DNA from: Bartonella bilalgolemi
Lineage (GTDB): Bacteria; Pseudomonadota; Alphaproteobacteria; Rhizobiales; Rhizobiaceae
Reading direction: 5' to 3'
DNA length: 64,000 nucleotides
Assembly: GCF_023500045.1 (NCBI RefSeq)
Contig: NZ_JAMCOF010000004.1
Span: 1 to 64,000 of the forward strand
The notes beneath the pieces were generated by a model, which was not told where the DNA came from, did not search any database, and saw only the letters and a list, made by a program, of their open reading frames with translations. Shown here piece after piece: positions 31,037 through 40,193 of this stretch; the stretch's first letter is position 1; each line of letters starts with the position of its first letter. The translations under genes and the position numbers were made by a program.

Positions 31037-32212
31037 ATGCAGAATCATGCTGTATTCATTACTGGTATAGGTATTATAAGCTCTTTAGGTGAAGGGGCTA
31101 TTCATCATTGGAATCAATTAAATAACCCGGCAATTAAACCGAATCTTGATTGTATAACTTTTGCACCCTATGCTGTCCACCAATTGACAGAAGTTGATTG
31201 GAATCTGCAAATCCCAAAACGAAGCGACCAACGGCAAATGGGAATATGGCAACGCCTTGGTACCTATGCAGCTGGTCTTGCTCTTGATGATGCAGGTATG
31301 AAAAATGATCAACAGTTAACATCAACAATGGATATGATCGTAGCAGCGAGTGGAGGAGAACGTGACATTACTGTCGATACACAAATTCTTGCAAAAGCAC
31401 GTACAATCACTCATTATGAACCTATGTTAAATTTAACCCTTTCGACTGAACTTCGGCCAACTTTATTTTTAGCGCAACTATCAAATCTTCTAGCTGGAAA
31501 TATTTCTATTGTTCATAAAATAACTGGATCTTCTCGTACCTTTATGGGTGAAGAAGGAAGTGGACTTTCTGCTATTCAAATTGCTGCTGCACGTATTCGC
31601 TCAGGACAAAGCACACACGTACTGGTAGGTAGCTCCTATAATGCACAAAGCTATGATATGCTGTTAGCTCATGAGCTTGGAGGGCTCTTAACACGTGGTG
31701 AATGGACACCAGTTTGGTCTCGTAAAAATTGCTCTGGTGGTGGATTAATTACTGGCTCTGGTGGTGTTTTTCTTGTTCTTGAAAATGGTGAACAAGCCCA
31801 AAAACGCAATGCACGTGTTTATGCTGAAATTAGTCAAATTATCACGAATCAAACAAATAGAACAAAAAATTCCCTTAAAGATACAATTACTACAATGTTA
31901 AAAACAGTAAAAGCTGAATCTTCCTTTATAATTTCAGCTGCCTCAGGTTGTCATGATGTAACACGAGCAGAACAAAGTGCTCTTGACAATGCTAATATAT
32001 TTTACCGTGGTATTACGACATTATTTGGCTATATGCGAGAAGCACAATTTCCTTTAGCGCTTGCATTAGCGGCTATTGCTGTTAGAAAAAAACGTAGCTT
32101 TCCATCCCTCAGTTCTCATGAAAAGTTATTTTCTGAAGAAATACGTGAAGCATTTATCACAACCATTGGTATAAAAAGAGCTGAAGGTATAGTGCGCCTC
32201 ACTGCTGCATAA
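31037..32212 (+). CDS. fabF2XL: ketosynthase-like protein without catalytic Cys (FabF2XL)
   Basis: 391 aa with the thiolase fold of KAS II. Where active ketosynthases have TACxSG, this one reads TGSSRTFMGEEGSG (about 163-176), with no Cys. The first His motif NAHGTST is replaced by AASGCHDVTRAEQ, and GHTxGAAG by GYMREAQFP. It therefore resembles the chain-length-factor (KS-beta) half of type II polyketide synthases and probably pairs with the active FabF just downstream. Position matches fabF2XL of rhizobia. The ATG at 31037 lies 10 nt after acpXL. Confidence 0.85.
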   Translation: MQNHAVFITGIGIISSLGEGAIHHWNQLNNPAIKPNLDCITFAPYAVHQLTEVDWNLQIPKRSDQRQMGIWQRLGTYAAGLALDDAGMKNDQQLTSTMDMIVAASGGERDITVDTQILAKARTITHYEPMLNLTLSTELRPTLFLAQLSNLLAGNISIVHKITGSSRTFMGEEGSGLSAIQIAAARIRSGQSTHVLVGSSYNAQSYDMLLAHELGGLLTRGEWTPVWSRKNCSGGGLITGSGGVFLVLENGEQAQKRNARVYAEISQIITNQTNRTKNSLKDTITTMLKTVKAESSFIISAASGCHDVTRAEQSALDNANIFYRGITTLFGYMREAQFPLALALAAIAVRKKRSFPSLSSHEKLFSEEIREAFITTIGIKRAEGIVRLTAA

Positions 32213-32224
32213 AAGAAAGTTTCT

Positions 32225-33502
32225 ATGATGAAATATAACGATCATCTCGGACGTCCGCTTGTAGCAATCACTGGAGCAGGAGTTGTAACATCACTGGGAC
32301 AAGGAAAACAGGAAAATTGGAACAAATTAATTAATGGTGTTAGCGGCATCCATAAAATTACACGTTTTCCTGTTGAAGGATTAAATACACATATTGCAGG
32401 AACAATTGATTTTCTTGAAGAAAGTACAATCAGTGCTATAGCTCTTTCCGAAAAATTAGCGCATCTTGCTGCAGAAGAAGCTTTAGAACAAGCAAAACTT
32501 GATAAAGAAGATTTTAATGGACCATTGTTTTTGGCTGCTCCTCCAGTTGAACTTGAATGGAAAGCGCGCTTCGCTCTTGATAAAGAAGTAATATCTAGTC
32601 ATGAGCCCACTTATGCACATCTTCTTGAAGTTTGTAGCCAAAAACCTCATCATGAGCTTTTTGAAACCACTCAATTTGGGACAATTGCAGAAAAAATTCA
32701 AGAAAGATTTGGAACAAAAGGACTTCCCATTACGCTTTCAACCGCTTGTGCATCTGGTGCAACAGCTATCCAGTTAGGTGTTGAAGCAATTCGACGAGGT
32801 GAAACAGATCGTTCCCTCACAATTGCCACTGATGGTTCGGTTTCAGCGGAATCCCTTATCCGTTTTTCACTATTATCTGCTCTTTCTACCAAAAATGATC
32901 CAGCAGAAAAAGCAGCAAAACCGTTTAGCCGCGATAGAGATGGTTTTGTGATGGCAGAAGGATCAGGTGCTCTTGTCCTTGAGTCTGTTCAAAGTGCTTT
33001 AGCTCGTAAAGTGGAAATTCTAGGAATTTTGGCAGGCTGTGGAGAAACAGCCGATGATTTTCATCGTACGCGTTCAAAGCCCGATGCCTCGCCTGCAATT
33101 GGAGCAGTCCGTAAATCTTTAGCTGATGCAAAAATAACTATCAATGAAATTGATTACATCAACGCGCATGGAACCTCTACACCCGAAAATGAAAAGATGG
33201 AATATCTAGCATTATCAACAGTTTTTGGTGATATTTTAAAGAACATTCCAGTCTCTTCTAATAAATCAATGATTGGTCATACATTAACTGCTGCAGGAGC
33301 CATAGAAGCTGTTTTTTCACTTCTAACCATCCAAACAGGGATACTTCCCCCTACAATTAATTATGATGATCCTGATCCTACAATTCCTTTAGATGTCGTT
33401 CCTAATCATAAGCGTAAAGCTTGCATAAATGCAATTTTATCCAACTCATTTGGTTTTGGAGGTCAAAATACTAGCCTTGTTATTACAGCGTATAAAGGAT
33501 AA
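32225..33502 (+). CDS. fabF1XL: 3-oxoacyl-ACP synthase II for very-long-chain acyl groups (FabF1XL)
   Basis: 425 aa with a complete KAS II active site: Cys175 in STACASG, His in NAHGTSTPENE and His in MIGHTLTAAGA. It should elongate AcpXL-bound acyl chains, with the neighbouring Cys-less homologue as partner. A middle insertion (about 95-155) is longer than in housekeeping FabF. 12 nt after the previous gene. Confidence 0.9.
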   Translation: MMKYNDHLGRPLVAITGAGVVTSLGQGKQENWNKLINGVSGIHKITRFPVEGLNTHIAGTIDFLEESTISAIALSEKLAHLAAEEALEQAKLDKEDFNGPLFLAAPPVELEWKARFALDKEVISSHEPTYAHLLEVCSQKPHHELFETTQFGTIAEKIQERFGTKGLPITLSTACASGATAIQLGVEAIRRGETDRSLTIATDGSVSAESLIRFSLLSALSTKNDPAEKAAKPFSRDRDGFVMAEGSGALVLESVQSALARKVEILGILAGCGETADDFHRTRSKPDASPAIGAVRKSLADAKITINEIDYINAHGTSTPENEKMEYLALSTVFGDILKNIPVSSNKSMIGHTLTAAGAIEAVFSLLTIQTGILPPTINYDDPDPTIPLDVVPNHKRKACINAILSNSFGFGGQNTSLVITAYKG

Positions 33503-33558
33503 TTATTTAAATCGATCTGAAAACTATCAATCTTTATAGACATTCAAAGAGAATAACG

Positions 33559-34587
33559 ATGCGTGCACTGCAACTAATTAATGAGCGCCAACTTAAAATT
33601 ACTAATATTACTCCACCACCACCACCAAATCCGGGTGAAGTCACAGTACGTATAAAGGCCATTGCTCTTAACCATATTGATGTATGGGGATGGCGCGGTA
33701 TGGCCTTCGCGAAAAGAAAAATGCCACTTGTTATAGGTGCAGAAGCTTCTGGTGAAATTGCTCAATTAGGAGATGGCATTGAAAATTTGCAAGTTGGGCA
33801 ACTCGTTTCAATTTACGGAGCTCATACTTGTGGTCTATGCCAAGCCTGCTGTGAAGGGCGCGATAATCTTTGCGATCATGTAAAAGGTGTATATGGTTTT
33901 CATCTTGATGGATTTGCATGTGAACTCGTCAATCTGCCAGCGCATTTATTAGTCCCAGCTCCTTTAGAATGTGATGAAATAAAAGCAGCTGTTGCTCCTA
34001 TTACCTTTGGAACCGTAGAGCATATGCTGTTTGATAACGCGAAATTACAAGCTGGAGAAACAATTCTAATACATGCGGGTGGTTCTGGTATTGGATCAGC
34101 AGCTATTCAGATTGCAAAAAACACGGGATGTACAGTCATCACTACAGTGGGCTCAGACAACAAAATTAAAAAAGCACAATCTCTCGGAGCAGATCACGTT
34201 ATTAATTATCGTAAAGAACGTTTCGAAGGTATTGTTCGTAAATTAACTCAAAAAAAAGGTGTTGATGTTGTTTTTGAGCATGTAGGCGCTGATACATGGG
34301 CAGGTTCTATGCTAAGCATGAAACGTGGAGCACGTTTGGTAACTTGTGGTTCAACTTCTGGTATTTCAACATCTATGAATTTAATGCAATTGTTTCAACA
34401 ACAACTGAAAATATTTGGTTCATTTGGTTGTCGTATGGAGAATATGACAAACGCCATGCAGAAAATGGCACAAGGAATTGTATATCCTGTCATTGATACA
34501 ATTATTAACTTTGATAAAATCGACATAGCTTTAAAACGCATGGAAAGCCGTGATGTTTTTGGAAAAATCATCCTAATGATCAATTAA
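33559..34587 (+). CDS. adh2XL: zinc-type alcohol dehydrogenase of the lipid A cluster
   Basis: 342-aa MDR-family NAD(P)-dependent oxidoreductase. Seen: GAEASGEI, four Cys of the structural zinc lobe in CGLCQACCEGRDNLC, and the Rossmann motif GGSGIGSAAIQIA. In the rhizobial acpXL cluster the homologue is proposed to act in very-long-chain acyl synthesis, probably as an enoyl or keto reductase rather than on free alcohols. A 56-nt gap precedes it; 2 nt separate it from lpxXL. Confidence 0.88.
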   Translation: MRALQLINERQLKITNITPPPPPNPGEVTVRIKAIALNHIDVWGWRGMAFAKRKMPLVIGAEASGEIAQLGDGIENLQVGQLVSIYGAHTCGLCQACCEGRDNLCDHVKGVYGFHLDGFACELVNLPAHLLVPAPLECDEIKAAVAPITFGTVEHMLFDNAKLQAGETILIHAGGSGIGSAAIQIAKNTGCTVITTVGSDNKIKKAQSLGADHVINYRKERFEGIVRKLTQKKGVDVVFEHVGADTWAGSMLSMKRGARLVTCGSTSGISTSMNLMQLFQQQLKIFGSFGCRMENMTNAMQKMAQGIVYPVIDTIINFDKIDIALKRMESRDVFGKIILMIN

Positions 34588-34589
34588 TT

Positions 34590-35522
34590 ATGATAAAGTA
34601 TTATATTAAATTTTTAATGTATCGTATTAAAATTAATACAAAAAATTATTTTAATTTTTTGTGGGCATACCTATTAACCGGTTTTTTAACCATTTTACGA
34701 TATCTTCCTGCTAATATCGGTTTTTCTTTTTTTTCCTGGTTAGCAAAAACATTTGGCCCTTTTGTACCTCGTCATAAAATTGTACTTTCTAATCTTAGAG
34801 CTGCGTACCCAGAAAAGACAGAACAAGAATTGCGCACAATTGCAATAGAAATGTGGAAAAATATGGGGCGGCTTCTAGCCGAATACGTTTTTCTTGATAA
34901 AATTTTTGATTTCGATCCTAATGCTGATAAGCCAGGATTGGTTGAAGTCAACGGCATTGAAATATTTCAACGACTAAAGAACGAAAAAAAACCATATATT
35001 TTTTTCACAGCCCATACTGGAAATTTTGAACTCCTTCCTATATGCGCTCAAAGTTTTGATCTTAACGTTACAGTATTATTTAGGCCTCCCAACAATCCCT
35101 ATATTGCAAAACAAGTTCTTAAAGCTCGCAGAACCTCTATGGGACATCTTGTACCATCCAAAGCTGGCGCAGTCTGGACACTGGCAGCTAAATTAGCAAA
35201 AGGTGAAAATATCGGTGTTCTTGTCGATCAAAAGTTCCGTCGAGGTATTCCTGGAAAATTTTTTAACCGACCAGTTAAAACAAATCCTTTAATTATAAAA
35301 CTCGCTCGGCAATATAATTGTGATATTTATCCAGCACGTTGTATCCGACTCACTGAAGGGCGTTATCGTTTAGATTTATATGAACGTGTAGACTTACCTC
35401 TTGATGAAAAAAACGAAATTAACATAGCTGCTGCCACACAAAAATTAAATGATATTGTTGAAGCTTGGATACGTGAATATCCTGAACAATGGATGTGGTT
35501 TCATAGACGTTGGGATGTATAA
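34590..35522 (+). CDS. lpxXL: lipid A very-long-chain acyltransferase LpxXL
   Basis: Inner-membrane acyltransferase of the LpxL/HtrB family that moves the 27-hydroxyoctacosanoyl-type chain from AcpXL to lipid A. 310 aa with an N-terminal hydrophobic anchor (about 24-45), the catalytic HX4E in TAHTGNFELLP, RPPNNP, the QKFRRG patch and the terminal YPEQWMWFHRRW. Last biosynthetic gene of the cluster. Confidence 0.94.
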   Translation: MIKYYIKFLMYRIKINTKNYFNFLWAYLLTGFLTILRYLPANIGFSFFSWLAKTFGPFVPRHKIVLSNLRAAYPEKTEQELRTIAIEMWKNMGRLLAEYVFLDKIFDFDPNADKPGLVEVNGIEIFQRLKNEKKPYIFFTAHTGNFELLPICAQSFDLNVTVLFRPPNNPYIAKQVLKARRTSMGHLVPSKAGAVWTLAAKLAKGENIGVLVDQKFRRGIPGKFFNRPVKTNPLIIKLARQYNCDIYPARCIRLTEGRYRLDLYERVDLPLDEKNEINIAAATQKLNDIVEAWIREYPEQWMWFHRRWDV

Positions 35523-35546
35523 TTATACCAGGATAAAGAGACATTA

Positions 35547-36365
35547 ATGCTAGCATCAAAAGATATTAATGACCTTATTTCAATTGTAACAATATTACGA
35601 AATCGTGAGAGTGGTTGCGCTTGGAATATAAAACAAACTTTTGAGTCTATTATACCTTATATGCTTGAAGAAACTTACGAAGTTATTGATGCCATTGAAC
35701 GAGGTAATCGAACAGATCTTTGTGAAGAACTCGGCGATCTTCTTTTACAGATAGTGTATCAGGCTGTGATTGCTACAGAAGAAAAAAGTTTTACTTTTGA
35801 AGATGTTGTTTATGCAATTACGGCAAAAATGGTTCGCCGTCATCCTCATGTTTTTGGAAATGCAGAGCAAAGAAGCCGTGGTTTTGTAGAAGGAATGTGG
35901 GAATGTATCAAGAAAATGGAAAAAGCTGAACAGACAAAACAATATGGAGAAATAAGTGTACTAGATAATCGACTAACAAGTTATCTTATCCAAGTAAAAT
36001 CAGCTCAACCAGCAGATCAAGAAGCACTCGCATTACAAAACATAGCTGCTAAAGTTGGTTTTGAGTGGTATGAGAGTGATCAAATTTTTGCAAAAATCAA
36101 AGAAGAACTCAATAATCTCAAAGAAGCAATAAAAATCGAAAAAAAATCCGATATAGAAATAGAATTTGGTGATCTTTATTTCACGCTATTGAATCTCGCA
36201 CGTCACTTGAATATCGACCCACAAAAAGCACTTAAAAAAACTAATATAAAATTTCGAAATCGCTTTGCGAATATTGAAGAAAATCTATCAGCTCAATCTA
36301 AAATACTAACCGATGTATCTTTACAAGAAATGGAAGATCTTTGGAATAAAGCCAAAAATAAATAA
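35547..36365 (+). CDS. mazG: nucleoside triphosphate pyrophosphohydrolase MazG
   Basis: House-cleaning NTP pyrophosphatase. 272 aa with two MazG folds: N-terminal NRESGCAWNIKQTFESI and EETYEVIDAI ... EELGDLLLQ, with the metal-binding EExxE/ExxD pattern, and a second copy near 190-235 (IEFGDLYFTLLNLARHL). 24 nt after lpxXL and in the same direction, so it may be transcribed with the lipid A operon. Confidence 0.93.
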   Translation: MLASKDINDLISIVTILRNRESGCAWNIKQTFESIIPYMLEETYEVIDAIERGNRTDLCEELGDLLLQIVYQAVIATEEKSFTFEDVVYAITAKMVRRHPHVFGNAEQRSRGFVEGMWECIKKMEKAEQTKQYGEISVLDNRLTSYLIQVKSAQPADQEALALQNIAAKVGFEWYESDQIFAKIKEELNNLKEAIKIEKKSDIEIEFGDLYFTLLNLARHLNIDPQKALKKTNIKFRNRFANIEENLSAQSKILTDVSLQEMEDLWNKAKNK

Positions 36366-36431
36366 TAAAAAAATAATTTGTAATAGCTTAACAGATACAA
36401 TTAGAAATATTATTAACCATCTGTTATTTAA

Positions 36432-36809
36432 CTAAATTTTATTGTATATTTCATTTATCTTATTTTGTGAAATAGGACGAATCTCTACGGACTCACCGCA
36501 TCCACAGGCCGAAACTTGATTAGGATTATTAAATATAAAACCTGAGCGCAGTGTTGTTACTTCATAGTCCATCTGCGTTCCTAATAAAAATAATACTGCA
36601 TTGCGTGCAACAAAAACACGTGCACCATTAACTTCAACAATATCAGCATCATGAATCTCTTCTGTTACAAGAGTTATTGTATATTCCATACCTGCACACC
36701 CACCTTTCTTAACACCAACAAGAATACCGTATGCATTTTTTGTTTCCATAATAGCTTTAACGCGATCTATGGCAGCTTCTGTCAAATTTATTACTGAAAA
36801 ACGGCTCAT
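36432..36809 (-). CDS. A-type iron-sulfur cluster carrier (IscA/SufA/ErpA family)
   Basis: Carries Fe-S clusters to target proteins. 125 aa; the three family cysteines are in KKGGCAGMEY and SACGCGESV. Which A-type subtype it is cannot be decided from sequence reading alone; the N-terminal form resembles the SufA-like proteins of Rhizobiales. Convergent with mazG. Confidence 0.92.
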   Translation of the reverse strand: MSRFSVINLTEAAIDRVKAIMETKNAYGILVGVKKGGCAGMEYTITLVTEEIHDADIVEVNGARVFVARNAVLFLLGTQMDYEVTTLRSGFIFNNPNQVSACGCGESVEIRPISQNKINEIYNKI

Positions 36810-37349
36810 CGTTTATTCTTCTTTCACTAAACAAAGATTTTAGCTGCAATAATGTTATTTTTTAAGATTAAAACAAACGTCGGATTAAACAGATAAAATT
36901 ATGTATACATCTCTTTAGATTTTTATGGCTACTCCTTTTACCATCCCTTTAAAGTAGTTAAAAAGTTCTTTTTGTTCTATTTAATCTATAACTGTGTCAA
37001 TATAATTGATTTATTCTCAAAGCAGATTCTTAGCATACACAGAAACATGAAAGAGAGTTCCTTTTCTCTTCCACCAATGCCGCAGATTCAAAATCTATCC
37101 ACTTTCTCCATCATTATACTACAATAATCCTTAAGCTATGCATACAGCAGCTACTAAAAATTAGTAAATAAATAAAAAAACTTGGTAACCTAATTACTTA
37201 TACCAAATAAATTATAAACACTGGATTATAAAATCTTTCTTTCATCATCTTAGTGGTTCTTTCTTGCCACAAGAAAAGTACTCTGGTAGATTTAATGTTG
37301 TTTTTTCCTTGCTTTTAAAGAAACAGTTGTTTAGTCGTGCTAAATAGTT
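36810..37349. other. gene-free AT-rich stretch
   Basis: About 540 bases between the iscA-like gene and tRNA-Pro. No coding region, known remnant or clear terminator was recognised. Confidence 0.5.
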
Positions 37350-37426
<77 letters not shown>

Positions 37427-37568
37427 TCCCTTTAAAATCAAGAGAAAGGATCTTTTCCTAAAGAAAAAAATTCTCCAATGTCATATGTAATTTCAAAAAT
37501 CTATTCTACTTTTTCAATTATTTATGACCGTTTTTTACATAAAGAATCTTCAGAGTTTCTCTTCAAGA

Positions 37569-37600
37569 TCATAAAAAACGCGAGAATTTTATCCCGCGTT
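37569..37600 (-). terminator. rho-independent terminator of hsp20
   Basis: On the minus strand: AACGCGGGA ... TTCTCGCGTT hairpin followed by a run of six T; it lies 18 bases past the hsp20 stop codon. Confidence 0.85.
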
Positions 37601-37617
37601 ATTCAAATAACTTTAAA

Positions 37618-38121
37618 TTATAATTGTTCTTTTGCCTTAAGTTTTAAATTTTCTGTACATGTATTATGATTATTACTATTTTTAGTAACAGATGGCGATG
37701 CTTGCACAACTATTTTTCTTGGTTTTAATTCAGCTGGCATTTCCCTTTTAAGTTGAATATGGAGAAGACCATCACTCAGTTCAGCTCCAATAACTTTAAC
37801 ATGATCAGCTAAATGAAAACGACGTTCAAAAGCACGTGAAGCGATTCCTCGATAAAGAAATTCACGTCCTGCACCATCATTTTCTGGCATTTTCTCACCC
37901 TTAATGGTTAGCTGATTACAATGTATTTCAATATCGATTTCATTTTGTGAAAAACCAGCAACAGCCATAGAAATTCTATAAGAATCCTCACTTAAACGCT
38001 CAATATTATATGGTGGATAAGAAGAAATATCATCCAATTGTGTCCTGGAATCAAACCAATTAAGAAGATGATCAAAACCTACTGTTGAACGATAAAACGG
38101 AGAAAAGTCTACTTGACGCAT
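37618..38121 (-). CDS. hsp20: small heat shock protein Hsp20 (IbpA family)
   Basis: Holdase of the alpha-crystallin family, 167 aa. The alpha-crystallin domain runs from about residue 35 to 130 with YRISMAVAGFSQNEIDIE, GRFEYRGIA-like EFLYRGIASRAFERRF and the LSDGLLHIQL strand; N-terminus MRQVDFSPFYRSTVGFD is typical of class A rhizobial proteins. The C-terminal tail is polar and somewhat long; an I-x-I motif is not evident beyond PRKIVV. ATG 38121 follows AGGAGG held in a thermometer-like hairpin. Confidence 0.95.
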   Translation of the reverse strand: MRQVDFSPFYRSTVGFDHLLNWFDSRTQLDDISSYPPYNIERLSEDSYRISMAVAGFSQNEIDIEIHCNQLTIKGEKMPENDGAGREFLYRGIASRAFERRFHLADHVKVIGAELSDGLLHIQLKREMPAELKPRKIVVQASPSVTKNSNNHNTCTENLKLKAKEQL

Positions 38122-38128
38122 AAGTTTG

Positions 38129-38215
38129 CCCTCCTTTAGAGCGACTATAATTGATCCTTCAAGTCTTCAAATGACAGATATATTTGCAGACCAACAGTCC
38201 CATTATGGCGACTGT
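38129..38215 (-). promoter_or_regulatory. ROSE-like RNA thermometer in the hsp20 leader
   Basis: On the minus strand the Shine-Dalgarno of hsp20 (AGGAGGG) folds back on an upstream TCGCTCT, with a 3-nt A loop (38129-38144). The pairing leaves the G of TCGCT bulged, the hallmark U(U/C)GCU arrangement of ROSE thermometers in rhizobial small heat-shock genes. Further up, ACAGTC[G]CCA / TGGGACTGT forms another stem with a single bulge (38194-38215), and CAAAT/ATTTG can form a weak one between them. Assigned from visible base pairing. Confidence 0.65.
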
Positions 38216-38221
38216 AATGTT

Positions 38222-38251
38222 TATTTGGGAATAAATCTTTTTTATTTCAAC
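38222..38251 (-). promoter_or_regulatory. probable RpoH (sigma-32) promoter of hsp20
   Basis: On the minus strand GTTGAAA (38245-38251) is followed after 15 bases by CCCAAATA (38222-38229), close to the heat-shock consensus CTTGAAA / CCCCATNT. It would start transcription near 38214, giving a leader of about 93 nt that begins at the first leader hairpin. Confidence 0.55.
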
Positions 38252-38377
38252 TCTTTTGTATCGTAATTTGCAAAAATACAATAAATAACTGTTTTTTAAC
38301 CCTTTATCAGCATTACAAGTAACAAATTTTTTATTTTGCATCAACTTGTGCACATACCATCAACAAAGGATGCCTAA

Positions 38378-39247
38378 TTGAAAACACCTCTTTATTCTCT
38401 AGACTATAATTCTTCTCTCTCTAATATGTGTAGTAGCTATTTCAAAATAGCTAATGATTGTCAGATTCGTTTTGCAATAACAAATTCTGCAACAGAAAAA
38501 GCTAAAGGAACAGTTATTATTCTCAAAAACTATGTAGATACTTTAGAAGAATATTTTTTACCAATGAATGAAATCTCTCAACGCGGTTTTTATACCACAA
38601 TATTTGATTGGTTTGATCAAGAAATAAACCAATTTAATAAACAGAAATGGTATCGACATAATTATTTTAATATTAATAACTATATCAATAACTTATCTGA
38701 ATTTCTTAAAATAATTATTTATCCTAATTATCCTCCACCTTACTATATGCTTACTTATGGTATGGGAGGAGTAATAGCACTTAGCGGGCTAAGCCTTATC
38801 AATCATCAATTTAACAGAATGCTTTGCGTTTCTCCTCTTTTTGCTCCGTTAGGCAATAAAACAAATAGTTTTCAACATAAATTAACACAATTTTTTTCCG
38901 ATATAGGCCTTGGCTTTTTACCTGTTAAACATGGAAAAAAATTAAAACAGGAAAATACGCAATCTTTTAATCCAACCACATCCCAATGGTTGTCCTCAAC
39001 ACTCAATGCGATCGACGCAATGAAAACAAATATACTTCATGGAAAGTTACAAATCCCAACACTGTTTATCCTTGCTAATCAAAATAATATTGCGAATAAT
39101 ATTGAAGTGCGACAATTATGTCGATCAACACGTTTAATAGACAGTATTACAATTATAGGAGCTGAGCTTGATACTATTATGCATGAAAAATACTATTGTA
39201 AACAATTTTGGGCTGCATTTGACTCTTTTATTTCCCAAAGCCATTAA
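38378..39247 (+). CDS. degenerate alpha/beta hydrolase (lysophospholipase-like)
   Basis: 289 aa with the general outline of the serine aminopeptidase S33/PldB-type hydrolases found in Rhizobiales. The nucleophile elbow, normally HSMGG, reads YGMGG (residues 127-131), so the catalytic Ser is Gly128. The lid motif normally FDWRGQGxS reads FDWFDQEIN. Remaining hydrolase features (TVIILKNY, PLFAPLG, TLFILANQ, HEKY) are recognisable. The start is TTG at 38378 after AAAGGA; an ATG at 38370 in another frame stops after three codons, which may be another sign of decay. Probably an inactive relic still open, or a repurposed fold. Confidence 0.6.
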   Translation: MKTPLYSLDYNSSLSNMCSSYFKIANDCQIRFAITNSATEKAKGTVIILKNYVDTLEEYFLPMNEISQRGFYTTIFDWFDQEINQFNKQKWYRHNYFNINNYINNLSEFLKIIIYPNYPPPYYMLTYGMGGVIALSGLSLINHQFNRMLCVSPLFAPLGNKTNSFQHKLTQFFSDIGLGFLPVKHGKKLKQENTQSFNPTTSQWLSSTLNAIDAMKTNILHGKLQIPTLFILANQNNIANNIEVRQLCRSTRLIDSITIIGAELDTIMHEKYYCKQFWAAFDSFISQSH

Positions 39248-39659
39248 GAATATAAAATTTTCCAATAAATACATAGTTTTCATACTATCAAAGGCATTGC
39301 GTTATCACATAAACTTTCAATATAGAAAATAATTAATAAGTTTTTAATATTAGCAGCTCCTACAAACTGATATAATAGCGAAAGTATATAATCAATATAA
39401 TAAGAATCAGAAGAAGTGAAAAGAAATAAAGCCCGCAATTAAGTGAGCTGAAAACTTATAACTATCTGATTCTTAAATAAAATTATGTGCATAATGAATT
39501 AAAAAATTAAAAATAATAATGCGAATTCTGGATAACAGCTAAGAAATTAACCATTTCGCCATTCATTTTGAGTAATACGTATTTTATAGCTTTTTCTATA
39601 AATGCTCTCATTGTATAAATCAATATGATAAATTCTGATAAATAAAGTAACTGGACATA
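39248..39659. other. gene-free AT-rich stretch upstream of cpdR
   Basis: About 410 bases with no recognised gene or repeat. It should hold the cpdR promoter; no motif was identified with confidence. Confidence 0.45.
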
Positions 39660-40025
39660 ATGATGAAACGAATCTTGCTTGCAGAAGATGATAATGACAT
39701 GCGTCGCTTTCTAGCAAAAGCACTCGAACGTGCAGGTTACGAAGTTACTGATTTCGATAATGGCGTTAGTGCATATGAATGTTTACAAGAAGAACCATTT
39801 TCTCTTCTACTTACCGATATTGTGATGCCAGAAATGGATGGAATTGAATTAGCACGACGTGCAACTGAAATTGATCCTGATTTACGAGTAATGTTCATTA
39901 CAGGCTTTGCAGCAGTTGCATTAAATTCAAATCATGATGCTCCTCCTGATGCTAAAGTTCTTTCTAAACCATTCCATTTACGTGAATTGGTTAGTGAAAT
40001 CGAAAAAATACTTATAGCTGCTTGA
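39660..40025 (+). CDS. cpdR: single-domain response regulator CpdR
   Basis: Receiver-only regulator which, when unphosphorylated, directs ClpXP to degrade cell-cycle proteins such as CtrA and PdeA-type factors in alphaproteobacteria. 121 aa; phosphoacceptor Asp in LLTDIVMPEMDG, acidic pocket AEDDND, Thr in FITGFAA and Lys in LSKPFHL. The start could be the first or the second Met (MMKRILLAEDD). Phosphorylation would come from the CckA-ChpT relay, not encoded here. Confidence 0.94.
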   Translation: MMKRILLAEDDNDMRRFLAKALERAGYEVTDFDNGVSAYECLQEEPFSLLLTDIVMPEMDGIELARRATEIDPDLRVMFITGFAAVALNSNHDAPPDAKVLSKPFHLRELVSEIEKILIAA

Positions 40026-40118
40026 AAAAGGTGTTTTAAATTATTCGTAATTTTATTATAAAAATTCAATCAAGCATTAACATTTATAGTTTTATATGTG
40101 ATGCTACCATTATATAAT

Positions 40119-40193
<75 letters not shown>

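Noticed and set aside
37478-37669. 63-codon plus-strand frame between tRNA-Pro and hsp20
   Set aside because: It reads through the hsp20 terminator hairpin and into the hsp20 3' end; no family resemblance.
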